DNA of 64,000 bases, taken from assembly GCF_000091305.1 (NCBI RefSeq), contig NC_013929.1, positions 1,674,001 to 1,738,000 of the forward strand, given 5' to 3'. Below the pieces are notes generated by a model, which was not told the DNA's origin, ran no database searches, and worked only from the letters and a program-made list of their open reading frames with translations. Made by a program: the position numbers and the translations under genes. Source of the DNA: Streptomyces scabiei 87.22 (lineage in GTDB: Bacteria; Actinomycetota; Actinomycetes; Streptomycetales; Streptomycetaceae). Below, in pieces: positions 34,325-42,725 of the stretch. How positions within the stretch are numbered: position 1 is the stretch's first letter; each line of letters opens with the position of its first letter.

Positions 34325-35287
34325 ATGCGTCGTCTGCTCATCGGTCTCGCGGCCGGTACCTTGTTCGTCACCGCGACGGCCTGCGGTTCCACGAAGTCGG
34401 GCGGCGGGGACGCGGGGTCCGGGGGCACCACCACGCTCAAGCTCGGCATCATCCCCATCATCGACGTGGCGCCCCTGTACCTGGGCGAGAAGAAGGGCTT
34501 CTACAGCAAGCGGGGACTCGACCTGGAGCCCACCCTCGCGCAGGGCGGGGCGGCGATCGTGCCCGGTGTCGTCTCCGGCCAGTTCGACTTCGGCTTCAGC
34601 AACATGACGTCCCTGCTGGTCGCCCAGTCCAAGAACGTGCCGGTCAAGGCCGTGGTGAACGGGGTCGCCTCCACCGGAAAGGCGGGCGCCGACTTCGCGG
34701 GGATCACGGTGCGCAAGGGCAGCCCGATCAGGACCGCCAGCGACCTGGAGGGCAAGAAGGTCGCGGCCAACACGCTGGGCAACATCTGCGACACCTCGGT
34801 CAACGAGTCGGTCCGCAAGGACGGCGGCGACCCGTCCGAGGTCGAGTACGTGGAGATGCCGTTCGACCAGATGCCGGCCGCGCTCGCCAAGGGCCGGGTC
34901 GACGCGGCCTGTGTCGTGGAGCCGGCGCTGGCCACCATCAAGTCCCAGGGCGGCACGGTCCTCGCGTCGAACTTCGTCGACGTGTCGCCGTACCTCACCG
35001 TGGCCATGTACTTCACCTCGCAGCAGTACGCCGAGAAGAACCCCGAGACGGTGAAGAAGTTCCAGGAGGCGACGGCGGAGTCGCTCGCCTACGCCGACGA
35101 ACATCCGGACGAGGTCCGCGACATCGTCACCACGTACACGAAGATCCCGCAGAACCTGCTGGAGTCCGTCGTCCTGCCCCACTGGCCGGCCGAGCCGGAC
35201 CGGGCCTCCATCGAGCGGCTCGGCGAACTCGGCCAGAAGGACGGCCTGTTCGACAAGGCCCCGGACCTGGACAAGCTGCTCCCGTGA
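34325..35287 (+). CDS. ABC transporter substrate-binding lipoprotein (SsuA/TauA-like)
   Basis: The 320-residue protein has a lipoprotein signal peptide with lipid-attached C20 (VTATACGS) and an NMT1/THI5-like binding domain: KLGIIPIIDVAPLYLGEKKG, then FYSKRGLDLEP, and GQFDFGFSNMTSLL. It captures a small organic anion (sulfonate, nitrate-like or aromatic acid) outside the membrane for the permeases downstream. GGGGGAG precedes ATG 34325; a short upstream extension of the frame is not plausible as a signal peptide. The IclR neighbour and Rieske genes suggest an aromatic acid ligand, by inference. Confidence 0.9.
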   Translation: MRRLLIGLAAGTLFVTATACGSTKSGGGDAGSGGTTTLKLGIIPIIDVAPLYLGEKKGFYSKRGLDLEPTLAQGGAAIVPGVVSGQFDFGFSNMTSLLVAQSKNVPVKAVVNGVASTGKAGADFAGITVRKGSPIRTASDLEGKKVAANTLGNICDTSVNESVRKDGGDPSEVEYVEMPFDQMPAALAKGRVDAACVVEPALATIKSQGGTVLASNFVDVSPYLTVAMYFTSQQYAEKNPETVKKFQEATAESLAYADEHPDEVRDIVTTYTKIPQNLLESVVLPHWPAEPDRASIERLGELGQKDGLFDKAPDLDKLLP

Positions 35288-36057
35288 GGGGTGCCGACGC
35301 GCTCCTCGGCGCGGCCGGGCTGACGGGGTTCCTCGCCCTGTGGGAGGCGGTCCCCCGGCTCGGCCTCGTCGAGGACGACTATCTCCCGCCGGCCGGCCGG
35401 GTCGCCGGCGCCCTGGCCGGCGAGCTGGCCGACGCGGCCTTCTGGACCGCGCTCGGCGACACCCTGACCGGCTGGGCCCTCGGACTCCTGATCGCCGCGA
35501 CGGCCGGGATCCTCACGGGGGGCGTCATCGCCGTGGTGCCCCACCTGCGCGAGGCGACCTCCTCCACGATCGAGTTCCTGCGCCCGATCCCCTCGGTCGC
35601 CCTGGTCCCCCTCGCCGTCCTGCTGTACGGCAGCGAACTGCGGTCGGTGCTGGTCCTGGTGGTGTACGCGTCCTTCTGGCAGATCCTGATCCAGACCCTG
35701 TACGGGGTCCAGGACGTCGACCCGGTCGCCGAGGAGACCGCCCGGTCCTACGGCCTCGGCCCGTGGGCGCGGGTCCGGCACGTGCTGTGGCCCAGCGCCC
35801 TGCCGTACGTCATGACGGGCCTGCGGCTGGCCGCAGCCGTGGCGCTCGTCCTCGCGGTGACGGCCGAGCTCGTCATCGGGGCACCGGGGCTGGGGCAGCG
35901 CATCGCGGTCGCTCAGACCTCGCAGGCGGTGCCGGAGCTGTACGCCCTGGTCGTGGTCACCGGGCTGCTGGGGCTGCTGGTCAACACGGGCGCCCGTGCG
36001 GTGGAGCGGCGGGCGCTGTCCTGGCACCAGTCGGTGCGCGGGGAGGTGGCCGTGTGA
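35284..36057 (+). CDS. ABC transporter permease (SsuC-like), first
   Basis: The 257-residue membrane protein has about six helices and the binding-protein-dependent permease signature EETARSYGLGPWARVRHVLWP, read here in part, which contacts the ATPase. GTG 35284 overlaps the binding-protein stop (GTGA). It pairs with a second, distinct permease directly after it, so the transporter is probably a heterodimer rather than the homodimer usual for SsuC. Confidence 0.9.
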   Translation: MRGADALLGAAGLTGFLALWEAVPRLGLVEDDYLPPAGRVAGALAGELADAAFWTALGDTLTGWALGLLIAATAGILTGGVIAVVPHLREATSSTIEFLRPIPSVALVPLAVLLYGSELRSVLVLVVYASFWQILIQTLYGVQDVDPVAEETARSYGLGPWARVRHVLWPSALPYVMTGLRLAAAVALVLAVTAELVIGAPGLGQRIAVAQTSQAVPELYALVVVTGLLGLLVNTGARAVERRALSWHQSVRGEVAV

Positions 36058-36833
36058 GGCGGGTGCTGCCGCGGCTGCTGTCCGCCGTCGCCCTTCCCCT
36101 CGTCCTGGTCACCGTGTGGTGGTTCGCCTCCGCCGGCAGCACCGACGTGTTCTGGCCGCCCCTGCGCACCATCCTCACCACCTTCCCGGACGTCTGGACG
36201 GCGGAGCGGGTGCGCGCCGACGTGCTGCCGAGCCTGCTGCGCCTGTCCGCGGGGTACGCGGTGGCGGCCGTCGCCGGGGTCGCGCTCGGCACGGTCGTCG
36301 GCCTGCACCGCCGGGTGCGGTCGGTCTGCGAGCCGGTCCTGGAGTTCCTGCGGGCGGTGCCACCGCCGGTCCTCGTCCCGGTCATCATGCTGTTCGCGGG
36401 CATCGGCGACACGATGAGGATCGCCGTCATCGCGAGCGGCTGTGTGTGGCCGGTCCTGCTCAACACCGTGGAGGGCGTACGGGCGGTGGACTCCGTGCTG
36501 ACCGACACGGCCCGGTCCTACGGCATCACGGGCGCGGCCCGGCTGCGGCACGTGGTGCTGCGCTCGGCGAGCCCGCAGATCTTCGCGGGGCTGCGGCAGG
36601 CGCTGTCGATCGGCATCATCCTCATGGTCATCAGCGAGATGACCGCGGCCGGCGACGGACTGGGCCACACCGTCGTCCAGTTCCAGCGCGGTTTCGCGAT
36701 CCCCGACATGTGGACCGGCATCCTCGTGCTCGGCCTGCTCGGGTTCCTGCTGTCCGTCGTCTTCCGCCTGGTGGAGCGGCGTGTGCTGGGCTGGTACCAC
36801 GGCCTGCGCGCGTCCTCGCGGCGGTCGTGGTGA
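36054..36833 (+). CDS. ABC transporter permease (SsuC-like), second
   Basis: The 259-residue permease resembles the first: six helices, LEFLRAVPPPVLVPV in the middle and the ATPase-contact region DTARSYGITGAARLRHVVL. GTG 36054 overlaps the preceding stop (GTGA) and its own stop overlaps the ATPase start. The two permeases appear to be diverged duplicates. Confidence 0.9.
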   Translation: MRRVLPRLLSAVALPLVLVTVWWFASAGSTDVFWPPLRTILTTFPDVWTAERVRADVLPSLLRLSAGYAVAAVAGVALGTVVGLHRRVRSVCEPVLEFLRAVPPPVLVPVIMLFAGIGDTMRIAVIASGCVWPVLLNTVEGVRAVDSVLTDTARSYGITGAARLRHVVLRSASPQIFAGLRQALSIGIILMVISEMTAAGDGLGHTVVQFQRGFAIPDMWTGILVLGLLGFLLSVVFRLVERRVLGWYHGLRASSRRSW

Positions 36834-37666
36834 ATCCGGGGAAACCGGGGGAGGAGCGGCCGGCGGTGGACGCCCTGCTGGAAGTGACGGGTCTGCGGAA
36901 GGTCTACGAGGGTTCCGGGCGCCGGGTGGAGGCGGTGCGGGACCTCACCTTCACCGTCGGCGCCGGCGAACTGGTCTGTCTGGTGGGGCCGTCGGGCTGC
37001 GGCAAGACGACCCTGCTGAAGTGCGTGGCGGGGCTGCTGGACCCGACCGCCGGTGAGGTCCGTCTCGGGGGACGGCCGGTGGAGGGGCCGCCGCCGGGCA
37101 TGGCGGTGGTCTTCCAGGAGTACGGGCGCAGCCTGTTCCCCTGGATGCGGGTCCGCGACAATGTCGAACTGCCCCTGCGGCAGCGGAAGTCGGGCAGGGC
37201 ACGGCGCCGGGAACTGGTCGACGACGCGCTGGCCTCCGTCGGTCTGTCCGACGCGGCGGGCGCCTACCCCTGGCAGCTGTCCGGCGGTATGCAGCAGCGG
37301 GTCGCCATCGCCCGCGCGCTGGCGTACGAGCCGGAGGTGCTGCTGATGGACGAGCCGTTCGCGGCGGTCGACGCCCAGACCCGGGCCGACCTGGAGGACC
37401 TCGTGCGGGGCCTGTGGCGGGAGCGAGGCATCACGATCCTGTTCGTCACCCATGACATCGACGAGGCCGTCTACCTCGGCGAGCGGGTCCTGATCCTCTC
37501 CTCCTCCCCCACCGTCGTGCGGGAGCGGCTGGATGTCGACCTTCCCGCCGAGCGGGACCAGCTGCACACCCGTGCGGCTCCGCGCTTCGCGGAGCTGCGG
37601 ACCCGTGTCTACGAGCAGATCCAGGCGGCGAAGCGGGATGTCCCCGTCGACCCGGGCAAGGGGTGA
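36830..37666 (+). CDS. ABC transporter ATP-binding protein (SsuB/TauB-like)
   Basis: The 278-residue ATPase has Walker A GPSGCGKTT, signature LSGGMQQRVAIARAL, Walker B VLLMDEPF and the switch histidine in FVTHDIDEAVYLGER. The VFQEYGRSLFPWMRV Q-loop is typical of the nitrate/sulfonate/taurine group. GTG 36830 gives a GTGA overlap with the second permease; GTG 36827 is equally in frame. It powers the importer encoded by the three genes before it. Confidence 0.93.
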   Translation: MNPGKPGEERPAVDALLEVTGLRKVYEGSGRRVEAVRDLTFTVGAGELVCLVGPSGCGKTTLLKCVAGLLDPTAGEVRLGGRPVEGPPPGMAVVFQEYGRSLFPWMRVRDNVELPLRQRKSGRARRRELVDDALASVGLSDAAGAYPWQLSGGMQQRVAIARALAYEPEVLLMDEPFAAVDAQTRADLEDLVRGLWRERGITILFVTHDIDEAVYLGERVLILSSSPTVVRERLDVDLPAERDQLHTRAAPRFAELRTRVYEQIQAAKRDVPVDPGKG

Positions 37667-37684
37667 ACGGGCGGCGGGGATTGT

Positions 37685-37727
37685 CCTCCGGCGCCGTCGG
37701 CGACCTGAACGCCGGCGGCGCCGGAGG
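37685..37727. terminator. Hairpin terminator between converging genes
   Basis: Perfect 12-base stem CCTCCGGCGCCG (37685-37696) with CGGCGCCGGAGG (37716-37727), between the ABC ATPase and the MmyB-like gene, which converge here. It can act in both directions. Confidence 0.75.
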
Positions 37728-37736
37728 GGGTGCGGC

Positions 37737-38420
37737 TCACCGCTCGGGAGAGGGCACCACGCTCAGATGGCCCGTGGCGGCGGGCCGGGGGCGTCGCGTC
37801 CTGCGCAGCGGGTCGGCCGGGCGGCCCACCTCGCGCAGGACGAGGGTCATACGGTGGTAGCCCATGTCGCGCAGGGTGTCGGGGCTCTCGCCGACGACCC
37901 TGCAGAGGGTGGCGCCCCAGCGCGGGTCCGGGTGGATCACCGGGCGTACCGCGCCGTCGTGACGGACGGCCGCGGGACCCACCGTACGGAGCCAGTGCGG
38001 CAGGCCGTGGCGGTAGGCGGCATCCATGATCGGGTCCTGGGCGATCTCCCTGCGGACGGCCTGCAGGCCCCGGTCCTGGGGGTGCTGCTCCACCGCGGCG
38101 GCGAAGTGCGCGAGCATCGGCAGGCACCAGGCGGCCTCGTGGTCACCGAGGACCGTGGCGGCGTCGGGGTGGAAGAGCACGAAGCGGAGGAAGTTGTCGT
38201 CCGGCATGGCCGTCGGGTGCGGCCCCACCCCATTGAACAGGGCCCGGAACGCGGCGTTGGCCAGGACGACGTCCCAGCGGTGGTCGAGGACGGCGGACGG
38301 GAACAGGACGGAATCCAGCAGCACGGCGTAGTCCTGGAGGTACGCCTGTGCTTCCCGGGCTTCGAGAGTGTCGGGGACGGACCGCGGTACCCACCGCTGC
38401 CCTCCTGCCTGAAACGCCAT
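37737..38420 (-). CDS. MmyB-like ligand-binding domain protein without DNA-binding domain
   Basis: The 227-residue protein matches the C-terminal PAS-like ligand-binding domain of MmyB-type XRE regulators: LLDSVLFPSAVLDHRWDVV, NAAFRALFNGVGP, then FVLFHPDA and WGATLCRVVGESPDTLRDMG. Typical members have an XRE helix-turn-helix in front; here the protein begins at the ligand domain and no helix-turn-helix lies upstream in frame. It could sense a ligand and act with a partner. It is divergent from an XRE regulator 274 bases away. AGGGG lies about 9 bases before the ATG. Confidence 0.78.
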   Translation of the reverse strand: MAFQAGGQRWVPRSVPDTLEAREAQAYLQDYAVLLDSVLFPSAVLDHRWDVVLANAAFRALFNGVGPHPTAMPDDNFLRFVLFHPDAATVLGDHEAAWCLPMLAHFAAAVEQHPQDRGLQAVRREIAQDPIMDAAYRHGLPHWLRTVGPAAVRHDGAVRPVIHPDPRWGATLCRVVGESPDTLRDMGYHRMTLVLREVGRPADPLRRTRRPRPAATGHLSVVPSPER

Positions 38421-38540
38421 CGGGAGGTCACCCCTCTTGCCTATGCGGCCTTCACGCGGCGCCTTGATCCTGGTGCCCCGGCCGGATCAGTGTCAACTAT
38501 CGTGGCATTCGGCGTCGGTTGACGGCTGAATCCCGCCACA

Positions 38541-38575
38541 GTTGTGGCGAGACCTGGATGTGAGTTCGACACAAC
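38541..38575. promoter_or_regulatory. Inverted repeat, possible operator
   Basis: GTTGTGGCG (38541-38549) and CGACACAAC (38567-38575) are inverted repeats with one mismatch, 17 bases apart, in the divergent gap between the MmyB-like gene and the XRE regulator. It could be a regulator site; no clear -35/-10 pair was found beside it. Confidence 0.3.
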
Positions 38576-38694
38576 CGCTAGTCTCCCCGCAGTTCACGGT
38601 GTACTTGCCGGGACCAGGGTCTCGCGCCAGGCTTGGATCCACGGATTCCGCAGTACCGCGAAATTGGCCTGAGAGAGACGTAGGAGACCTGTCG

Positions 38695-39351
38695 GTGACG
38701 GATGGCTTCGAGGTTCCGGACGCCGCGGCGACGGTTCTGCTGCCGGCCGTCGTGGCCCGTGTCACCGCGCTGGCGGACAAGCTGCGCGTCCGGCACACGG
38801 AGGTGTTCGACACCCGGCGGCTCTCGGTCGCCTCGGGTGTGCCGGAGGCGGTCGTGAAGACCCTGCTGAGCGGACAGCGCGCCGGTGAACCGGACGTCCA
38901 GGCCCGCTTCCTGCAACGCCTGGACCTGCTCCGGCGCACCCGGCTCAAGCCGGGCGGCCGCAAGTACACCCAGCAGGAGATCGCCGACGGCGCCGGGATG
39001 TCGCGCCAGCAGGCGGGCGCCCTGATCAACGGGGACCGGCGGCCGACGATGGAGCACTGCGACGCCATCCAGCGTTTCTTCCGGGTGCACGCCGGCTTCC
39101 TCACCGCCGAGGACCCCGAGGCGCTGGCGAGCGCCCTGATGCGGACCGAGCAGGAGCTTCTCCAGCAGCTGGCCGACCGCGAGCGCGCGGCGGCCGGGGC
39201 CGCGGACGACCCGCTGCAGCGGCTGCTGCAGAACCACGGGGTGCGCTCCATCGCCTGGCGGGCGGCCCAGCTGCCCACCGACCAGCACCGCGACAAGGTC
39301 GCGGAGTGGCTGGACATGCTGCTGGAGAGCGTCAAGCGGCCCGAGTCCTGA
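38695..39351 (+). CDS. XRE-family helix-turn-helix regulator
   Basis: The 218-residue protein (from GTG 38695, with AGGAGA 9 bases upstream) carries an XRE-type helix-turn-helix at residues 91-117 (YTQQEIADGAGMSRQQAGAL, then NGDRRPT). A helical N-terminal region precedes it and a C-terminal helix with WRAAQLPTDQHRDKVAEWLDM follows. The frame is open to 38542, but those residues have no ribosome site. The ImmA/IrrE-type peptidase gene starts 14 bases later; such peptidases typically cleave or control a linked XRE repressor, so this is the likely partner. Confidence 0.85.
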   Translation: MTDGFEVPDAAATVLLPAVVARVTALADKLRVRHTEVFDTRRLSVASGVPEAVVKTLLSGQRAGEPDVQARFLQRLDLLRRTRLKPGGRKYTQQEIADGAGMSRQQAGALINGDRRPTMEHCDAIQRFFRVHAGFLTAEDPEALASALMRTEQELLQQLADRERAAAGAADDPLQRLLQNHGVRSIAWRAAQLPTDQHRDKVAEWLDMLLESVKRPES

Positions 39352-39364
39352 CCGGGGGAGAACT

Positions 39365-39913
39365 GTGGGCATCGGAAAGGAAATGCGCCGCCTGTGCGGC
39401 GAGCTGGTCGGCGAACTCACGCTCCCGGCACCGGCGGAACCCGCCGATCTCTACGGCGCCCTGTGCGACGCCATGAGCCGGCGGCGCGGCCGCCCCGTCC
39501 GCTACCGCACGGCCGTCTTCCCGCCGGGCACGGCCAGCGGGCTGTGGCTGGACATGGCCGAACAGGATCTCGTCGTCATCGAGGAACGCACCGCGCCCGA
39601 CCACCAGTTGGTGATCCTCGGCCATGAGCTGTGGCACATGCACGCGGGCCACTGCGGACGGCACGTGGAGGGCACCGCGGTCGCCGCACGCTTACTGAGC
39701 CACGACGCCGATCTGCGGGAGACCGTGCCGAGGGTCGCCGCCCGTACCCGTTTCGACCTGACGGACGAGCAGGACGCCGAGAGCTTCGGACTGCTGCTGG
39801 CGAGCAAGTGCCGTGCCTGGCTCGCCGGTTCGGCGCTGCGCCGGCCCGTGCGCCGCGACCACCTGGCCGGCCGCATCGGTGCCTCGCTGGGCTGCCGCGG
39901 GCCGCAGGGCTGA
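39365..39913 (+). CDS. ImmA/IrrE-type metallopeptidase with a TTA codon
   Basis: The 182-residue protein has the zinc-peptidase motif HELWH at residues 87-91 with a further histidine in HAGHC, in the style of ImmA/IrrE proteins. Those cleave XRE repressors in response to stress or signals. The start is GTG 39365 after GGGGAG. Codon 110 (39692-39694) is TTA, a rare leucine codon in such genomes that needs the bldA tRNA, so translation may be tied to development. It sits between the XRE regulator and a membrane protein in a recurring actinobacterial arrangement. Confidence 0.85.
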   Translation: MGIGKEMRRLCGELVGELTLPAPAEPADLYGALCDAMSRRRGRPVRYRTAVFPPGTASGLWLDMAEQDLVVIEERTAPDHQLVILGHELWHMHAGHCGRHVEGTAVAARLLSHDADLRETVPRVAARTRFDLTDEQDAESFGLLLASKCRAWLAGSALRRPVRRDHLAGRIGASLGCRGPQG

Positions 39914-39946
39914 GCGGCCGGGAACGCCGAGAGCAAAGCCACAGAG

Positions 39947-39973
39947 ACGCCGAGAACGCCGAGAACGCCGAGA
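39947..39973 (+). repeat. 9-bp tandem repeat at a ribosome-binding region
   Basis: Three direct copies of ACGCCGAGA end 2 bases before the ATG at 39976; another copy lies at 39923. The only purine-rich ribosome-site candidate for the downstream gene (GAGA) is inside the last copy, so repeat number might affect translation. Confidence 0.7.
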
Positions 39974-39975
39974 AC

Positions 39976-41184
39976 ATGGACGGGTCCAGCTACTACCTTC
40001 CGGCCGCCGCGATGACGATCGCCCTGGCCCTGAAGACGCCCGCGCTGCTGCGGAACTGGGGCGACCCCCTGATCAGGTCCGTGTGCGCGCTGATGACACT
40101 GGCCGCCCTGGTCTTCTGCTTCGCCGCGCCGCCGACGATCAGCGAGCTCAACCACGTCACGGGCGTCACCAACATCTCCGCGCCCGTCGTCTACTTCCTG
40201 CTGAGCGCGTTCAGCGGCTCGTGTCTGGTGCTGATCACCAACTGGCGGGGCGGCCCGCCCGAGACGACCCGCCGGCTCTCGCACCGCTGGATCGCCGGCT
40301 ACGGCGCGGTGTGCGCGGCGATCGTGCTGCTCTTCCTGCTCGGCGAGGCGCCCGTGGAGCGGGTGCGGGACTTCGACACGTACTACGCCAGCACGCCGTT
40401 CCTGCGCGAGATGATCGTGCTGTATCTGGCCGGGTTCAGCGTCGCGGGTGTCGCGATGAACGTCATGTGCTGGCGCTGGGCGCTGCAGGTGCGGGGCTGG
40501 CTGCGCGCCGGGCTGCTGATCATCGCGTTCGGCTTCCTGCTGAACGTCCCGTTCGCGGCGGTCAAGCTGATCGCCGTGGTGGCCCGCTGGCAGGGCGGCG
40601 ACCTGGACTGTCTGAGCACGTACGTCGCCCCCGTGCTGTCGTCCGTGGGCGCGCAGGTCTGCGCGGTCGGTTTCTGTCTGCCGCTGGCCGGGGAGCGCCT
40701 GGGCGACTCCTGGACCATCTGGTCGATGTACCGTCGGCTCGGCCCGCTGTGGCGGGAGCTGCGCCCGGTCTGGGCCCAGGCGAGCCACGAGGTGCGGATC
40801 TCCTGGTGGGCGCCCGCCCGGCTCCAGATGACCCAGCGGGAGTCCGACATCCACGACGGCATGCTCAGCCTGTACCCGTACTTCGACGCCCAGGTCCGCG
40901 CCAAGGCCTACGACGCCGCCGTCGCGGCCGGTTCCGATCCCGCCCAGGCGCGGGCGGAGGCCGACGCGGCGATGGTGACGGCGGCCGTGCGGGCCAGGGA
41001 GCACGATCCGGAGGGCCGGGTCATCAGCTCCGCCACTTCCGCATCCACCGCCCCGCCCACGGAGAACCCCCGTGACCTCGTGCGGATGTCCATCGCCCTG
41101 CGTCAGTCACCCGTCGTAGCGGCCGCCCGTGAACGGGCCGCCGCGACCAGGTCAGAGAGCGACTTCCATGAGCGAACCCGTTAG
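39976..41184 (+). CDS. MAB_1171c-like (DUF6545-type) membrane protein
   Basis: The 402-residue protein has about seven hydrophobic helices in its first 240 residues (for example AAAMTIALALKTPALL, VCAAIVLLFLLGEAP, LLIIAFGFLLNVPFAAV). A cytoplasmic C-terminal domain follows, with WSMYRRLGPLWRELRPVWA and IHDGMLSLYPYFD. This is the layout of the MAB_1171c family of putative transporters or sensors. Its role is unknown. It follows the ImmA/IrrE gene by 62 bases and overlaps the FAD enzyme start by 17 bases. The start region lacks a strong ribosome site apart from the 9-bp repeats. Confidence 0.8.
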   Translation: MDGSSYYLPAAAMTIALALKTPALLRNWGDPLIRSVCALMTLAALVFCFAAPPTISELNHVTGVTNISAPVVYFLLSAFSGSCLVLITNWRGGPPETTRRLSHRWIAGYGAVCAAIVLLFLLGEAPVERVRDFDTYYASTPFLREMIVLYLAGFSVAGVAMNVMCWRWALQVRGWLRAGLLIIAFGFLLNVPFAAVKLIAVVARWQGGDLDCLSTYVAPVLSSVGAQVCAVGFCLPLAGERLGDSWTIWSMYRRLGPLWRELRPVWAQASHEVRISWWAPARLQMTQRESDIHDGMLSLYPYFDAQVRAKAYDAAVAAGSDPAQARAEADAAMVTAAVRAREHDPEGRVISSATSASTAPPTENPRDLVRMSIALRQSPVVAAARERAAATRSESDFHERTR

Positions 41185-42598
41185 CGGCCCGCGTGACACC
41201 GCGGTCACGACCTCCCGGAGTGCCGTCGTCGTCGGCGCGGGCCTGGCCGGCCTGCTGGCCGCCGCCGCGCTGCGCGACCACGCCGACGTCACCGTGATCG
41301 AACGTGACGTGCTGCCCGAGGAGCCCGGTCCCCGCCGGGGCGTGCCCCAGGCCCGGCACGCCCATCTGCTGTGGTCCGGCGGGGCCCGCGCCATGGAGGA
41401 GCTGCTGCCGGGGGTCACGGACGCCTGGCTCGCGGCCGGTGCCCGGCGCATCCCGCTGCCGACCGGGCTGGTCTCCCTCTCGCCCCAGGGCTGGGTGCGG
41501 CGCTGGCCCGAGATGGAGTTCATGATCGCGTGCAGCCGGGATCTGCTGGAGTCGGTGGTCCGCGCCCGTCTTCTCGCCGGGCCCCGGGTCACCGTGCTCG
41601 ACCGCACCGAGATCCTGGGCCTGGAGGGCGACGCCTCCCGGGTGACGGGGGTGCGGGTCCGTTCCGCCGACGGTGAGGCGCGGGTCCTCGCCGCCGACCT
41701 GGTGGTGGACGCCGCCGGACGTGGTTCGCGGGGTTCCGCCTGGCTCGACGCCCTGGGGGTAGCGCCGGCGCCGATGGACGAGGTCGACTCCGGACTCGTG
41801 TACGCCAGCCGGGTGTTCCGGGCACCGGCGGGCACCGAGGAGTACCCGGTGGTCAATGTGCAGCCGGACGCCTCGCAGCCGGTGCCGGGGCGCAGCGCGA
41901 CCCTCGTGCCCATCGAGGACGGGCGCTGGCTGGTGACGCTGTCGGGCACCCGGGGCGGGCAACCGAGCGCCGTGGCCGAGGAGTTCGAGACGTTCGCGCG
42001 CGACGACGTCAGGGACCCGGTCGTCGGCGAGCTGATCGCCCGTGCCGAGCCGCTGACGGACGTCGTGGTCACCCGCAGCACGATCAACCGGCGGCGCTTC
42101 TTCGAGAAGGTGTCCGGCTGGCCCGACGGGTTCGTGGCGGTCGGCGACTCGGTCGCCACGTACAACCCGATATACGGCCACGGCATGTCCGTCGCCGCCC
42201 AGAGCGCCCTGGCGCTGCGCGAGCGGGTCGCCGCGCAGGGTCTGACGGCGCCGGGACTCGCGCGCCGGGTCCAGAAGGCGGTGGCGGTACCGGTGTCCCT
42301 GGCCTGGAACCTGGCCACGGGGGCGGACATCCGCTACCCGGAGGCCATCGGAAAGCGGCCGAACGCGGTGCAGAAGCTCTTCGGCCGCTATGTGGAGCGG
42401 CTGATGCGGACGGCACTGGGCCGGCCCCTGGTGTGCAAGGCGTATCTCGGTGTGGTCACCCTCAGCGCACCGATCGGCGCCCTGGTCAGGCCGGAGGTCG
42501 TGCTGGCGGTGCTGCGGGGTCCGGCCAGATCCCCGCTGACGGAACCGCCGCTGACGGAGCATGAGCGGGAGACGGTGCTGGGGGCGGCGGGGCGCTAG
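41168..42598 (+). CDS. FAD-dependent epoxidase/oxidoreductase-like protein
   Basis: The 476-residue flavoprotein has the FAD-binding GAGLAG (residues 23-28), a second flavin motif in FVAVGDSVATYNPIYGHGM, and RRGVPQARHAHLLWSGG. The last motif is shared with polyether-type epoxidases (MonCI, Lsd18) and related FAD monooxygenases. The substrate is unknown. It lacks the typical sequence of kynurenine 3-monooxygenase, so I do not call it that. The ATG at 41168 (GAGAG upstream) overlaps the membrane-protein gene. It closes the XRE, peptidase, membrane-protein module. Confidence 0.8.
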   Translation: MSEPVSGPRDTAVTTSRSAVVVGAGLAGLLAAAALRDHADVTVIERDVLPEEPGPRRGVPQARHAHLLWSGGARAMEELLPGVTDAWLAAGARRIPLPTGLVSLSPQGWVRRWPEMEFMIACSRDLLESVVRARLLAGPRVTVLDRTEILGLEGDASRVTGVRVRSADGEARVLAADLVVDAAGRGSRGSAWLDALGVAPAPMDEVDSGLVYASRVFRAPAGTEEYPVVNVQPDASQPVPGRSATLVPIEDGRWLVTLSGTRGGQPSAVAEEFETFARDDVRDPVVGELIARAEPLTDVVVTRSTINRRRFFEKVSGWPDGFVAVGDSVATYNPIYGHGMSVAAQSALALRERVAAQGLTAPGLARRVQKAVAVPVSLAWNLATGADIRYPEAIGKRPNAVQKLFGRYVERLMRTALGRPLVCKAYLGVVTLSAPIGALVRPEVVLAVLRGPARSPLTEPPLTEHERETVLGAAGR

Positions 42599-42725
42599 CC
42601 ACAGGGCGACTTCAGCGCGCGGGAGAACGGGATTGTCAGTGGCGGACGGCAAGCTGGGAGTGTGCCACCCGTACGCCGGGGCGGGCACGGAGTTTTCGCC
42701 GATCCGACCAGGGGAGAGCCGTTCG

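Noticed and set aside
41168..42598. FAD enzyme considered as the missing kynurenine 3-monooxygenase
   Set aside because: Its GVPQARHAH motif points to the polyether-epoxidase-like branch, and it sits in an unrelated conserved module 13 kb from the tryptophan operon.
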